Shown here in pieces: positions 23,279 to 31,654 of a DNA stretch of 49,940 nucleotides (within the stretch, counting starts at the first letter, position 1; every line of letters begins with the position of its first letter). This DNA comes from Bacteroidales bacterium. Lineage in GTDB: Bacteria; Bacteroidota; Bacteroidia; Bacteroidales; UBA932. The stretch spans positions 1 to 49,940 of the forward strand of contig JAGCDF010000042.1 of the NCBI GenBank assembly GCA_017651225.1, read 5' to 3'. The position numbers and the translations under genes were made by a program. A model generated the notes under the pieces. That model was not told where the DNA came from and searched no databases. It worked only from the letters and a program-made list of their open reading frames with translations.

Positions 23279-25555
23279 TTAGAACTTGTAATTCACCTTC
23301 TTGAGGTCGGCGTCGGCGGAGCTGGAACCGTAGAGCAGCTCATACTCGCCGTGCACGGGGACCATGTTCTGCGCGGACTCGCTCCACCAGGTGAAGACCT
23401 CGTCGTCGAGCGGGATGCGGACCGTCGCGGAAGCGCCGGCCATCACCGTCACGCGCTGGAAAGCGCGGAGCGTCTTGTTCGGACCGCCCACGTCGCCGGG
23501 TTTGCGGACGTAGAGCTGGACGACCTCGGTGCCGTTGCGCTTGCCGGTATTGCGGACCGTGAACTCCAGCACCCCGTTCTGCACCTTGGCGGCGCCGAAG
23601 TGGAAGTCGGTGTAGCTCAGGCCGAAACCGAAGGGGAAGAGCGGCGTGCCGCGGAAATAGCGGTAGGTGTGGCCCTCCATGTTGTAGTCCTCCACCTCGG
23701 GGAGCTGGTCCACCGAACGGTAGAAGGTGACGGGCAGCTTGCCGGAGGGGTTGAATTCGCCGTAGAGCGCCTCCACGATAGCGGTGCCGCCCTCCTGGCC
23801 GGGATACCAGGCCTGCAGGATGGCGTCGCAGCTCTGCGTCTCGGGCACGAGGCCGATGGCGCAGCCGGAGAAATTCACGAGGACAACCTTCTTGCCGGCG
23901 GCGTGCAGGGCCTGCAGCAGCTGGCGCTGCACGGCGGGTAGTTCGAGGTCGGTGCGGTCGCCGCCGGAGAAGCCGGGCAGCTGCACGGGCATCTCCTCGC
24001 CTTCGAGGCGCGGCGAGATGCCGCCCGCGAAGACGACCACGTCGATGCCCTCCAGGCGCTTGAGCACGTCGGCCACGTCGAGCGCGGGCAGGAAACTGTC
24101 GTGCAGGAGCTTGGTGCGGCGTGCGTAGGCCTTGACGTCATTGATATTGATGGCGTACTGTTTGGCCACTTCCTCGAGCTCCTCGTTGGAGAGCTTCATC
24201 AGCTGGGCCATGCGGTCGTCCGGGTTGTTCTCCGGCATGAATTCAGCGCCGATGATGCCGCAGCCGCGGAAATTTACGACCTGCGGGTCGCGGGCCTTGA
24301 AGGCGTCGAGCAGCGTCACGGTGCTCTTCGGGACGGGGTTGTAGTTGCCCCACATCATCTCGGTGTCGTCGGCGTTCGGGCCGATCACGGCCACCTTCTG
24401 GCCGGGACGCAGCGGCAGGACGCCCTTGTTCTGCAGGAGGACCAGCGACTCGCGCGCCATCTTCAGCGAAAGCGCGCGGTGCTCCGGGCCTTCCACGATG
24501 GCGGGATCGAGATTGTCCCAGGGGGAGTTGCCGTCCATCTCACCGAGGCGGAAGCGTTCGGTGAGGATGCGCATCAGGTTGCGGTCGAGGTCCGCCTCGT
24601 CGAGCAGGCCCTGCTCCACGGCGGCGGGGATGTTCACGAAGGTACTGCCGCACTCCACGTCCAGGCCGTTGCGCACGGCGAGGGCCGCCGCCTGGACGGG
24701 GCTGTCGGTGAAGCCGTGGCGGCCTTTCTCGAAGAAGTCGGGAATGGCCCAGCAGTCGGAGACCACCATGCCCTGGTAGCCCCACTCCTTGCGGAGGATC
24801 TGGTCCACCAGGTAGCTGGAAGCGGCGCAGGGCTCCCCGCGGAAGCGGTTGTAGGCCGTCATCACCTCCTGCACGTGGGCCTTGGTCACCAGGTCCTTGA
24901 AGGCCGGGAGGTAGGTCTCGCGCAGGTCGCGCTCGGAGACCACCGCGTCGAAGCGGTGGCGGTTGGACTCCAGGCCGGAGTGCACGGCGTAGTGCTTGGC
25001 GCAGGCGTGCGTCTTGCGGACCGGGGAATCCTCCGGGCCCTGCAGGCCGCGGACCACGGCCATGCCGAGGCGGCCGGTCAGGAAGGGATCCTCCCCGTAG
25101 GTCTCCATGCCGCGGCCCCAGCGGGGATCGCGGAAAATGTTGATATTCGGCGTCCAGAAGGTCAGGCCCTGGTACACCTTGACGTTGTCCTTGGTTTCCA
25201 GGTACTTCACGCGCGCTTCGTCGCTGGCGGCGGAGAAGACCGCTTCGATCAGGCGCTCGTCAAAGCTCGACGCCATGCCGATCGGCTGCGGGAACACGGT
25301 GGCGCTGCCGTTGCGGGCGATGCCGTGCAGGGCCTCGCTCCACCAGTTATACTGCTTGATGCCCAGACGCGGGATGGCCGGGCTGGCGTGCATCGTCAGC
25401 GACGCCTTCTCTTCGAGGGTGAGGCGGCCGAGCAGGTCGGCGGCGCGCCGCTCCGGCGAGAGAGTTCTGTCCTGATACGGGTACGGCTGCGCCAGGGCGC
25501 CTAAGGCCGCGAGTCCCAGCGCAAGCGCCAGGAACGGAGTGCGTAAGGATTTCAT
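23279..25555 (-). CDS. Glycoside hydrolase family 3 (beta-xylosidase/beta-glucosidase-like), secreted
   Basis: 758 residues with a signal peptide (MKSLRTPFLALALGLAALGA). The GH3 TIM barrel contains YNWWSEALHGIAR, GRGMETYGEDPFL and the nucleophile Asp267 in GMVVSDCWAI. The C-terminal alpha/beta sandwich has VAVIGPNADD and VVVFAGGISPRLEGEEM, and a fibronectin III-like domain ends the protein. The NWWSEALHG sequence is typical of xylosidase/arabinosidase members, so hemicellulose oligosaccharides are the likely substrate; this is an inference. It is co-directional with the M28 gene (5-base gap) and the M48 gene upstream (21-base gap). Confidence 0.92.
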   Translation of the reverse strand: MKSLRTPFLALALGLAALGALAQPYPYQDRTLSPERRAADLLGRLTLEEKASLTMHASPAIPRLGIKQYNWWSEALHGIARNGSATVFPQPIGMASSFDERLIEAVFSAASDEARVKYLETKDNVKVYQGLTFWTPNINIFRDPRWGRGMETYGEDPFLTGRLGMAVVRGLQGPEDSPVRKTHACAKHYAVHSGLESNRHRFDAVVSERDLRETYLPAFKDLVTKAHVQEVMTAYNRFRGEPCAASSYLVDQILRKEWGYQGMVVSDCWAIPDFFEKGRHGFTDSPVQAAALAVRNGLDVECGSTFVNIPAAVEQGLLDEADLDRNLMRILTERFRLGEMDGNSPWDNLDPAIVEGPEHRALSLKMARESLVLLQNKGVLPLRPGQKVAVIGPNADDTEMMWGNYNPVPKSTVTLLDAFKARDPQVVNFRGCGIIGAEFMPENNPDDRMAQLMKLSNEELEEVAKQYAININDVKAYARRTKLLHDSFLPALDVADVLKRLEGIDVVVFAGGISPRLEGEEMPVQLPGFSGGDRTDLELPAVQRQLLQALHAAGKKVVLVNFSGCAIGLVPETQSCDAILQAWYPGQEGGTAIVEALYGEFNPSGKLPVTFYRSVDQLPEVEDYNMEGHTYRYFRGTPLFPFGFGLSYTDFHFGAAKVQNGVLEFTVRNTGKRNGTEVVQLYVRKPGDVGGPNKTLRAFQRVTVMAGASATVRIPLDDEVFTWWSESAQNMVPVHGEYELLYGSSSADADLKKVNYKF

Positions 25556-25576
25556 TACTATAGGGTTAATATTGGT

Positions 25577-26359
25577 TTACTTGGTAGTGTCCTGGCCGGT
25601 GTACTGGTCGGCCTTCTTGCGCATCTTGGCGGCGCGCTTGGCGCTGTCGGGGTGCGAGGAGAACATCTTCGCCAGGGTGGACGACTGCGCGCCGCCGGCG
25701 AGGTTGTTGAGCTTCTCCAGCGAGCGGGCCATGCCGTAGGGGTCGCGTCCGTTCGCCACGGAGAACTCGAAGCCGTACTCGTCGGCCTTCGACTCCTGGC
25801 TCTGGGAGAACTGCGCGTTGACGTAGGCCTCGGAGATGTCGCCGAGCACCGTCCCGGCCAGCTGGCCGTAGCCGCCCGCAGCGTAGATGGCCTCGCGCGC
25901 GGCGGAGCCCAGGTAGGCCCGTTTCATCGCCTTCATCGAGTCCTTGTTGGCCACGTGGCCGAGCTCATGCCCGATCACGGCGAAGAGCTCGTCGTCGTCC
26001 ATCAGGTCCATCAGCGCGGAATTCACGCGCACGGAGCCGTCGCCGTAGGCGCAGGCGTTCACCTCGTCGGAGCGATAGACCTTGAAATTGAGCGCCTTCC
26101 CTTCCACGGCGCCCACGCCGGCCATCAGCTTCTGCAGGCGCTGCTGGTACTTCGCGTCCGCCATCGGCGTCTGCTGATCGGTGTACGCCACCGACTGGCG
26201 GCAAAGCTCCGCCACCTGCTCGTCGGTGATCGAGGCGGCTGTCGCAGCCTTCGCGCCGGCACTCGCGAGGCGGGTATAATCCCAGTTGATCTTGCTGAGG
26301 GTGCTGCAGCCGCACGCCAGCGTCGCGGCCAGCAAAAGAGGAAGGAATCGTTTCATCAT
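25577..26359 (-). CDS. M48 family metallopeptidase, lipoprotein
   Basis: 260 residues from ATG 26359 (or 26356); the longer open frame upstream would add a hydrophilic tail before the signal and run through a terminator, so it is rejected. The lipobox is LACGCS. The zinc site is VIGHELGHVANKDSM (HExxH), with the third ligand Glu in QESKADEYGFEF; the order and spacing fit BepA/LoiP-like periplasmic M48 proteases, which handle misfolded envelope proteins. A TAnnTTTG box lies 4 bases before the ATG. Confidence 0.92.
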   Translation of the reverse strand: MMKRFLPLLLAATLACGCSTLSKINWDYTRLASAGAKAATAASITDEQVAELCRQSVAYTDQQTPMADAKYQQRLQKLMAGVGAVEGKALNFKVYRSDEVNACAYGDGSVRVNSALMDLMDDDELFAVIGHELGHVANKDSMKAMKRAYLGSAAREAIYAAGGYGQLAGTVLGDISEAYVNAQFSQSQESKADEYGFEFSVANGRDPYGMARSLEKLNNLAGGAQSSTLAKMFSSHPDSAKRAAKMRKKADQYTGQDTTK

Positions 26360-26363
26360 AGGG

Positions 26364-26371
26364 CAAATATA
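26364..26371 (-). promoter_or_regulatory. -7 box directly upstream of the M48 ATG
   Basis: TATATTTG on the minus strand ends 4 bases before ATG 26359, predicting a leaderless or nearly leaderless mRNA. It overlaps the T run of the preceding terminator region. Confidence 0.55.
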
Positions 26372-26376
26372 CAAAA

Positions 26377-26407
26377 AAAACGGCGCACCGAGCGGGTGCG
26401 CCGTTTT
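26377..26407 (-). terminator. Terminator after the Spy-like gene
   Basis: A 13-bp stem (26395-26407 with 26377-26389; core CGGCGCACC/GGTGCGCCG) with a 5-base loop, followed on the minus strand by a run of T. It separates the upstream phosphohexomutase-M23-Spy unit from the M48 gene. Confidence 0.85.
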
Positions 26408-26423
26408 CCCTGAAAGTCGGGGG

Positions 26424-26798
26424 CTAGAATCCGCCTCCGCCAAATTGTTGCATACGCTCCTGCTCGTGCTTCTGCCAGGCCTCGAACTGATCCTTGGAGA
26501 GGACTTCCTTCAGCTTCTTGGTCTGCTCCTCGCGCTGCTTCTGCATCGCGTCCATGTCCGGCATGCCGCCGCCTTCGAACATTTTCTGCATGTTCTCCAT
26601 CTCGGCTTTGAACAGGGCGACCACCTTGGTGTACTGGTCGTCGGTGAGTTTGACGGTCTGCTTCATGTCGTCGGCGCGCATTTTCGCGATCTCATTGGGA
26701 TCGAACTGGAAACCGCCACCCGGCTGGGCATTAGAGACAAAGGCACCCGCGAACATGATCGCGGCCGCCACAAAGAATTTGACAATTGCGTTACGCAT
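26424..26798 (-). CDS. Spy/CpxP-like small periplasmic protein
   Basis: 124 residues with a signal peptide (FFVAAAIMFAGAFVSNAQ). The mature part is helical and Gln/Lys/Met-rich: VKLTDDQYTKVVALFKAEME and LKEVLSKDQFEAWQKHEQER. The two LTxxQ-like motifs (LTDDQ, LSKDQ) suggest the Spy/CpxP fold, an ATP-independent periplasmic chaperone or stress sensor. It lies 37 bases after the M23 gene and ends at a strong terminator. Assignment to the family is likely; the function in this group is not established. Confidence 0.75.
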   Translation of the reverse strand: MRNAIVKFFVAAAIMFAGAFVSNAQPGGGFQFDPNEIAKMRADDMKQTVKLTDDQYTKVVALFKAEMENMQKMFEGGGMPDMDAMQKQREEQTKKLKEVLSKDQFEAWQKHEQERMQQFGGGGF

Positions 26799-26835
26799 AA
26801 TAGTAGTTATTAGAAAAAATGGTTTGGTTGGTGTC

Positions 26836-27900
26836 TTAATTCACACGGATCTTCTGGCCGATCGAAAGCTTGTCGGGGTTGATGCCGGGGTTGAGCTTGA
26901 TGACGGCGTTCAGCGACTTGCCCTCCTTTTTGGCGATGACGCTCAGGCTCTCGCCTTCCTTGATGGTGTGGTAGCGCATGGCGGCGCGCTCGGCGGCGAG
27001 GCGCTTCTCCTCTTCGACGATCTTCTCGTCGCCGCCATAGACGTCGTCCTCCTCATCCAGCGACTCCGGTGTGTAGCGGGAGTGGGCGTCGAGGTAGCTG
27101 CGGCGCAGCACGAAGACATTCTTGCGCAGCTCGCCCTTCTCAAAGTCCGCGATCCATTCGGGATCGAAGGCGTAGCCCTGGTAGCGGGTCTCGAAGTGCA
27201 GGTGCGGGCCCGTGGAGCGGCCGGTCGAGCCGCCGAGGCCGATCTCGTCGCCGGCGCGCACCCAGTCCCCCACCTCGACCTCACGCTTGGAGAGGTGGGC
27301 GTAGAAGGTCTCCAGACCGTTCTCGTGGCGGATGATGACCAGGTTGCCGTAGCCCTTGTTGTAGGTGGACGCGCGCACGCGGCCGTCGAAGGCCGCCACG
27401 ACGGGCGTGCCCGTCTTCAGCGGCAGGTCCACGCCCTGGTGGCGCCGGCCGTGGCGCATGCCGAAGCGGGAGAAGACCTTGGTCTGGTTCGGGCAGACGA
27501 AGCGGCTGGCGGAGTCCACCAGCGCGATGGAATTGCGCAGCGGGAGGCTCTCCAGCGGCGCGGTATAGGGATTCGTGGTGTCCGCGACCCAGTCCTTCAC
27601 GAAGGTGCTGTCGCTCTCCATCAGCTTGAAATTCTTGATGTAGTACCACGTATGGTCGTCCTTGAGGACCAGCAGCAGGCGGCCGTCCTGGATGTCCAGG
27701 GTGTCCACCTCCGCGCCCTTGCCCTGCTGGAAGGAGCCGGGCTCGGTGACGAAATCTTTCGGAACGGTCAGCGTATCGGCCGTCGACGAGCCGCTGCCGG
27801 GAAACAGCGCACGTTTGTTGATGGTGGTATCGGGAGCCTGCGCGAACAGGGCGACAGGCAGTAATAGACTAATAACTAACGATATATCTTTTTTCTTCAT
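26836..27900 (-). CDS. M23 peptidase with C-terminal LysM domain
   Basis: 354 residues with a signal peptide (ISLLLPVALFAQ). The M23/LytM zinc site is complete: GMRHGRRHQGVDLPL (HxxxD), YAHLSK and GPHLHFETRY (HxH). The LysM domain is at about 308-354 (YHTIKEGESLSVIAKKEG), which binds peptidoglycan. It should cleave peptide cross-bridges or act as an amidase activator in the periplasm. It starts 9 bases after the phosphohexomutase gene. Confidence 0.92.
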   Translation of the reverse strand: MKKKDISLVISLLLPVALFAQAPDTTINKRALFPGSGSSTADTLTVPKDFVTEPGSFQQGKGAEVDTLDIQDGRLLLVLKDDHTWYYIKNFKLMESDSTFVKDWVADTTNPYTAPLESLPLRNSIALVDSASRFVCPNQTKVFSRFGMRHGRRHQGVDLPLKTGTPVVAAFDGRVRASTYNKGYGNLVIIRHENGLETFYAHLSKREVEVGDWVRAGDEIGLGGSTGRSTGPHLHFETRYQGYAFDPEWIADFEKGELRKNVFVLRRSYLDAHSRYTPESLDEEDDVYGGDEKIVEEEKRLAAERAAMRYHTIKEGESLSVIAKKEGKSLNAVIKLNPGINPDKLSIGQKIRVN

Positions 27901-27909
27901 AATTTCAGA

Positions 27910-29274
27910 TTACGAGCGCACGGCGCCGAAGCGTTTTTCCAGCAATTTGCATGCCTGCGCGACCTTGTCCTGCAGCATTTTTTCGCTGCGCGCCTCGCAG
28001 ATGAAACGCAGGTACGGCTCCGTGTTGGACGGACGGATGTTGAACCACCAGTCGGCGAACTCCAGGCGGAAGCCGTCGAAGTCCATCGTCTTGAGCGGGG
28101 TTTCCTGCGCGGCGAAATACTCGCACACGGCTTTCATCGCGCCCGGCTTGTCCTCGAGGCGGAAGTTGATCTCGCCGGAGTTGCAGTAGCCGGCGATCTC
28201 GGCGATCTGCTGGCTGAAGGTCCGGCCCTGCTTCTTCAGGGCGGCCACGATGCGCAGCACGATCAGCGACGAGAGCAGGCCGCTGTCGGAGTAGAAGAAA
28301 TCCTTGAAATAGTAATGGCCCGCCAGCTCGCCGCCCCACAGGCCGTCAATCTCACGGAGCTTGGGCGCGGCGAAGGCGCGGCCCACGCGCCAGGTGTGCA
28401 CGTCCGCGCCGTAACGCGCGAGGTACTCGCCCACCGCCTTGGAGGAGCGGATCTCCTGCAGCACGCGCGGCTTCTTCGCGCCGCGCTCGTCGCAGAAGTA
28501 TTTCGCCATCATCGCGATCACCAGGTCCGGCGCCACGAACTTTCCCCGCTCGTCCACGAACATCACGCGGTCGGCGTCGCCGTCGTAGATCACGCCCACG
28601 TCGGCACCCTTGCGGCGCACCAGCTCGCTGAGCGGCTCGACATTCTTCGCCACCAGCGGGTTGGGCTCGTGGTTCGGGAAGCGGCCGTCGATCGTGTCGA
28701 AGAGGTAGTTCGGCCCTTCGCCGAACATCTCGTGCGCGAAGAGGCACGCCATGCCGTTCGACAGGTCGAAGGCGATATTCAGGTCGCTGTAGTCCCCCTT
28801 GAACTTCCGCATGAAGTTCATGTAGTCTTCGTGGATGTCCTTCATGCGCACCGTGCCGCGACTGGCGGCGACGGGCGTCGGGCGCCCCTGCTCGATCCAG
28901 TCCTTGATCTGGCCCAGGCCCGTGTCCAGGCCCACCGGGAGCGCATTCTCGCGGCTCACCTTCATGCCGTTGTACTCGGCGGGGTTGTGGCTCGCGGTGA
29001 TCTGCACGGAGGCTTTGTAGCCGTAGTTGGCCGTCCCGAAGTAGACCATCGGCGTGCTGCTCAGCCCGATGTCGGCGACATCGGCTCCCGCATCGCAGAT
29101 GCCCTCCACGAGCGCGTCGTGGATCTCCTGTGAGGACACACGGCAATCCCGCCCCACCAGCACCTCTTTGGCGCCCAGCAGTTCAGGAATGAAATAGCCG
29201 ACCTTGTAGGCCGTAGTCCGGTCGAAATCAACTCCGTAGACTCCCCGGATGTCGTAAGCGTGGAATGCTCCCAT
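27910..29274 (-). CDS. Phosphomannomutase/phosphoglucomutase
   Basis: 454 residues, cytosolic. The alpha-D-phosphohexomutase landmarks are present: FHAYDIRGVYG, the phosphoserine loop VQITASHNPAEYNGMK (Ser of TASHNP), the metal loop VIYDGDADRVMFVDE, the sugar-binding GGELAGHYYFKDFFYSDSG and the phosphate-binding RPSNTEPYLRF. It interconverts hexose 1- and 6-phosphates for nucleotide-sugar supply. It is the first gene of the unit with the M23 and Spy-like genes. Confidence 0.93.
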   Translation of the reverse strand: MGAFHAYDIRGVYGVDFDRTTAYKVGYFIPELLGAKEVLVGRDCRVSSQEIHDALVEGICDAGADVADIGLSSTPMVYFGTANYGYKASVQITASHNPAEYNGMKVSRENALPVGLDTGLGQIKDWIEQGRPTPVAASRGTVRMKDIHEDYMNFMRKFKGDYSDLNIAFDLSNGMACLFAHEMFGEGPNYLFDTIDGRFPNHEPNPLVAKNVEPLSELVRRKGADVGVIYDGDADRVMFVDERGKFVAPDLVIAMMAKYFCDERGAKKPRVLQEIRSSKAVGEYLARYGADVHTWRVGRAFAAPKLREIDGLWGGELAGHYYFKDFFYSDSGLLSSLIVLRIVAALKKQGRTFSQQIAEIAGYCNSGEINFRLEDKPGAMKAVCEYFAAQETPLKTMDFDGFRLEFADWWFNIRPSNTEPYLRFICEARSEKMLQDKVAQACKLLEKRFGAVRS

Positions 29275-29299
29275 TGGTTCGCGGTTAGTTGTTAACGTA

Positions 29300-29307
29300 C
29301 AAATTTA
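29300..29307 (-). promoter_or_regulatory. -7 box of the phosphohexomutase unit
   Basis: TAAATTTG on the minus strand, 25 bases before the ATG at 29274. The -33 region is unclear. Confidence 0.5.
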
Positions 29308-29345
29308 CGAAAAAAGTACGTACCAACCAATCCGCCGGGGGTCCT

Positions 29346-29582
29346 TCAACTATTAAAGGTGATAAGCCTCAAGAGATTCACCGTTGCCGGTGGCCATTTC
29401 CGTAATGATATGGCCAGCTTCTTCTCCAGCTTGCTGTCGCCTTCCAGGGACGCCGTCGTCTGCATCACCACATAGGACATGACGACGGCGTTCTTGTAAT
29501 CCTCGTCGCTGCGGATCAGTTCCTCCAGAACGGAGCAATAAATGCGTAAAAAAGCTACAAATTCTGCTTTGATATTCGCTTT
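29346..29582 (-). pseudogene. Start-less reading frame, probable gene remnant
   Basis: A 79-codon open stretch with protein-like sequence (EFVAFLRIYCSVLEELIRSD, then YKNAVVMSYVVMQTTASLEG, ending ITFNS), but no start codon before its middle; a TAA closes it upstream. Its upstream end overlaps the stop region of the gene at 29555 in another frame. The coding look suggests the 3' remainder of a deleted gene. I do not recognise the parent family. This is the only content of the gap 29346-29554. Confidence 0.4.
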
Positions 29583-30025
29583 TTACGGAACACGAACGGG
29601 ATGTCGTAAGTCTGCGCGTCACAGTTTTTTATGCTGTCGGAGAAGTCCATTTCGTACTTCCCTTCCCGCTCGGTCAGCTCCGTGAGCCGCTCGTCGATCA
29701 AGTAGAGGTCGTAGTCGACCAGGGAGAAGTCGCGGTAGACCATGTCATAGCCCACCCCGTCTTCGCGGTAGACGATCTGCGGTCGTCCGAAGGCCTTGTC
29801 CAGGACGTGGTGGGTGGAGATCGCCTTCCGGTTGCCGCGCTTGATGAGCCAGTCGTAGAGCTGGCGGGCGATGGCTTCGTGGTCGACGCCCGGCGTGGGC
29901 GCGTGGTGGTCGAGGTCTTCGGTGTCGAGGGCATTCCCCTTCAATTTGCCGACCTTCCGGTCCAGGATCATGATCCAGAGGGCCATCAGGGGCAGCAGGA
30001 TGATGAGGATCAGCTCCAGGTCCAT
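29555..30025 (-). CDS. Small single-pass membrane protein of unknown function
   Basis: 156 residues from ATG 30025, which overlaps the luxS stop by one base (TAATG). It has one N-terminal transmembrane helix (DLELILIILLPLMALWIMIL), then a soluble domain with ARQLYDWLIKRGNRKAIST and a Tyr/Asp-rich part (YDMVYRDFSLVDYDLYLIDE). I know no family for it. Coupling to luxS suggests joint expression but gives no function. Confidence 0.7.
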   Translation of the reverse strand: MDLELILIILLPLMALWIMILDRKVGKLKGNALDTEDLDHHAPTPGVDHEAIARQLYDWLIKRGNRKAISTHHVLDKAFGRPQIVYREDGVGYDMVYRDFSLVDYDLYLIDERLTELTEREGKYEMDFSDSIKNCDAQTYDIPFVFRKKRISKQNL

Positions 30026-30519
30026 TATGCGTCGGCGAAGGTTTTGCCGTCGCCCAGGACGACGCGGAGCTGGGTGTATTCGCTGTGGAAGTCGTTGCGG
30101 AGGCGGTCCAGGTAGCGGGCGCACTCCCATTTGCACATCGGCAGGTCATGCAGCAGGTAGTTGCCGCAGGTCTCCGGCGTCGTGGCCGGGACTTCGTCCT
30201 GCGTGAGGATCCATTCCAGGCATTCGAGGGTCAGCCGGCGCATGTCTTCCACCGTGTAGCTGCCCGTCATGATGATGTACATGCCCGTCAGGCAGCCCAT
30301 CGGGCCGACGTAGACCACGTCGTCCTTCGCGGCCGAGTTGCGGAACCACGTGGCCATCAGGTGCTCGATGCTGTGCATGGCCGCCGGCGCCACCGCCGGC
30401 TCCTTGTTCGGCTCCGTGATCCGGAGGTCGAAGGTCGTGAATCCCCTGTCCACCCGGGATACGTAGATACCCGGCTTGAGCTGGGTGTGGTCGATGGTGA
30501 AACTTTGTATTACTTCCAT
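30025..30519 (-). CDS. luxS: S-ribosylhomocysteine lyase
   Basis: 164 residues. It cleaves S-ribosylhomocysteine to homocysteine and DPD (the AI-2 precursor) in the activated methyl cycle. Metal ligands are His49 and His53 in AMHSIEHLMA and Cys118 in PETCGNY; the catalytic Cys is Cys76 in GPMGCLTGMY and the base is Glu52. The length matches the family. The preceding leader is long and contains a -7 box and decayed sequence. Confidence 0.95.
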   Translation of the reverse strand: MEVIQSFTIDHTQLKPGIYVSRVDRGFTTFDLRITEPNKEPAVAPAAMHSIEHLMATWFRNSAAKDDVVYVGPMGCLTGMYIIMTGSYTVEDMRRLTLECLEWILTQDEVPATTPETCGNYLLHDLPMCKWECARYLDRLRNDFHSEYTQLRVVLGDGKTFADA

Positions 30520-30543
30520 ATTATCTGCTTGGTTCAGTGAATC

Positions 30544-30654
30544 TTATATCATGATGCGCGTACTCCCCCGATACTCGGCATAGCCAGGCTTGTCGGCCAG
30601 CTGGCGCCGCTCCATCATCGGGAGTTCATCCCCGACGTCCGCAAATTTACGAAA
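30544..30654 (-). pseudogene. C-terminal remnant resembling a DUF1295/steroid-reductase-like membrane protein
   Basis: The frame reads FRKFADVGDELPMMERRQLA then DKPGYAEYRGSTRIMI and stops at 30544. The pattern of PxxExRxxxxKPGYAEYRxxTR at the very C-terminus resembles the ends of DUF1295 and related isoprenylcysteine methyltransferase-fold proteins. Upstream of it no matching membrane segments remain. An alternative is a real short leader peptide (24 codons from the double ATG near 30615). Confidence 0.35.
30642..30649 (-). promoter_or_regulatory. -7 box, candidate luxS promoter
   Basis: TAAATTTG on the minus strand. Transcription from here would give luxS a leader of about 120 bases that includes the remnant frame at 30544-30640. 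Confidence 0.4.
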
Positions 30655-30906
30655 AATTTCGCCTTCTCCGCCGGAAGCGGCAAGGCTGGTGCCGTCCAAG
30701 CAGAAAAAAGCTTGTCCGGCCCCCGACGGCACAGGCAAACGGCCAGGCCCACGCACGCCCCCCGCACCGGCTGACGCAAAAAACGGCAGCGGCAGTGCTG
30801 CGCTACGATGGTCAATGGTCGTTAAAGCGCGGTTTGCTGCTATGGCCAGCTGGGAAAGCCATATGTGGTCGATGCTGACTGGGCTGGAGACGATGTAAGC
30901 CGATCC

Positions 30907-31040
30907 GACAGGTGTCCAGGAAATCGCTATTCTACGCGAGGAAATTGGACACCTGTCGGCATTTGGGGCCGATTTCAGCCTATTTCAGGGGGAGGTGTCC
31001 AATCATATCGCACCAGAGGCCGATTTCGTGGACACCTGTC
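30907..31040. repeat. Cluster of alternating inverted repeats
   Basis: GACAGGTGTCCA (30907-30918) pairs with TGGACACCTGTC (30946-30957) over 12 bp. AGGTGTCCA (30993-31001) pairs with TGGACACCT in 31029-31037, and that second site is again the full TGGACACCTGTC (31029-31040). GGCCGATTTC occurs twice (30967-30976, 31018-31027). The result is two tandem hairpins built from the same arm. It could be a repeated intergenic element or a set of protein-binding sites. Confidence 0.7.
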
Positions 31041-31099
31041 TCTGGCAGACACGCCAGCGCCCTCTTTCGCGCCGGGGAACCGCGTGGTTTATGCGGCGT

Positions 31100-31654
31100 C
31101 TACTTGATCTTCGCTTTGTAGGCGGTGCCGACTTTGCCGTGGGCGATGTTCTGGAGCTTCTTGGTGAGCATCTTGCGGCGGATCGGGGCGACGAGGTCGG
31201 TGAAAAGCTCGCCGTCGAGGTGCGAGAACTCGTGCTGGATCATCCGGGCGGCAAACTTGTCGAAAGTCTCCGTCTTCTTCTCGAGGTTCTCGTCGTAGTA
31301 CTCGACCGTCAGCGACTCCGGCCGGCGGACGTCGGCGTAGACGCCGGGCACGCTGAGGCAGCCCTCGTTGTACTCGCACATCGTCTCGCTCTCCTCCAGG
31401 ACCACCGGATTGATGAACGCGCGGCGGAAGCCGTCCAGATAAGGGTAGATGTCCTTCATGACATCGCCGTTGACCACGGCGACACGCAAGCTCACGCCGA
31501 TCTGCGGCGCGGCGAGGCCGCAGCCGTCGGACTTCTCAAGGGTGTCCCAAAGGTCCTGGACCAGGGACTTCAGACCGTCCCGGTCGGCGAGGTCGGCCGG
31601 CGCCGCGACCTTGCGCAGCACCTCCGAGCCGTATAAGTAGATAGGTTGAATCAT
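31100..31654 (-). CDS. def: Peptide deformylase
   Basis: 184 residues. It removes the N-formyl group from nascent proteins. The three motifs are present: GCGLAAPQIGVS, EGCLSVPGVY (metal Cys) and QHEFSHLDGELF (HExxH). The Ser in HEFSH replaces the common Asp and is not a metal ligand. The start overlaps the ruvX stop by 4 bases (ATGA), so both are translated from one mRNA. Confidence 0.95.
   Translation of the reverse strand: MIQPIYLYGSEVLRKVAAPADLADRDGLKSLVQDLWDTLEKSDGCGLAAPQIGVSLRVAVVNGDVMKDIYPYLDGFRRAFINPVVLEESETMCEYNEGCLSVPGVYADVRRPESLTVEYYDENLEKKTETFDKFAARMIQHEFSHLDGELFTDLVAPIRRKMLTKKLQNIAHGKVGTAYKAKIK

Larger units (their letters stand above)
30520..31099. other. 580-base gap between def and luxS without an intact gene
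   Basis: On the minus strand it holds, from def to luxS: an inverted-repeat cluster (30907-31040), low-information sequence (30660-30900) with no convincing frame, a -7 box (30642-30649) and a short C-terminal gene remnant in the luxS leader. No tRNA or known riboswitch fold was recognised. Confidence 0.5.

Noticed and set aside
30860-30900. Plus-strand reading resembling a retrotransposon RNase H motif (VDADWAGD)
   Set aside because: Only eight residues agree, the frame is short and no other retroelement sequence is near; taken as chance.
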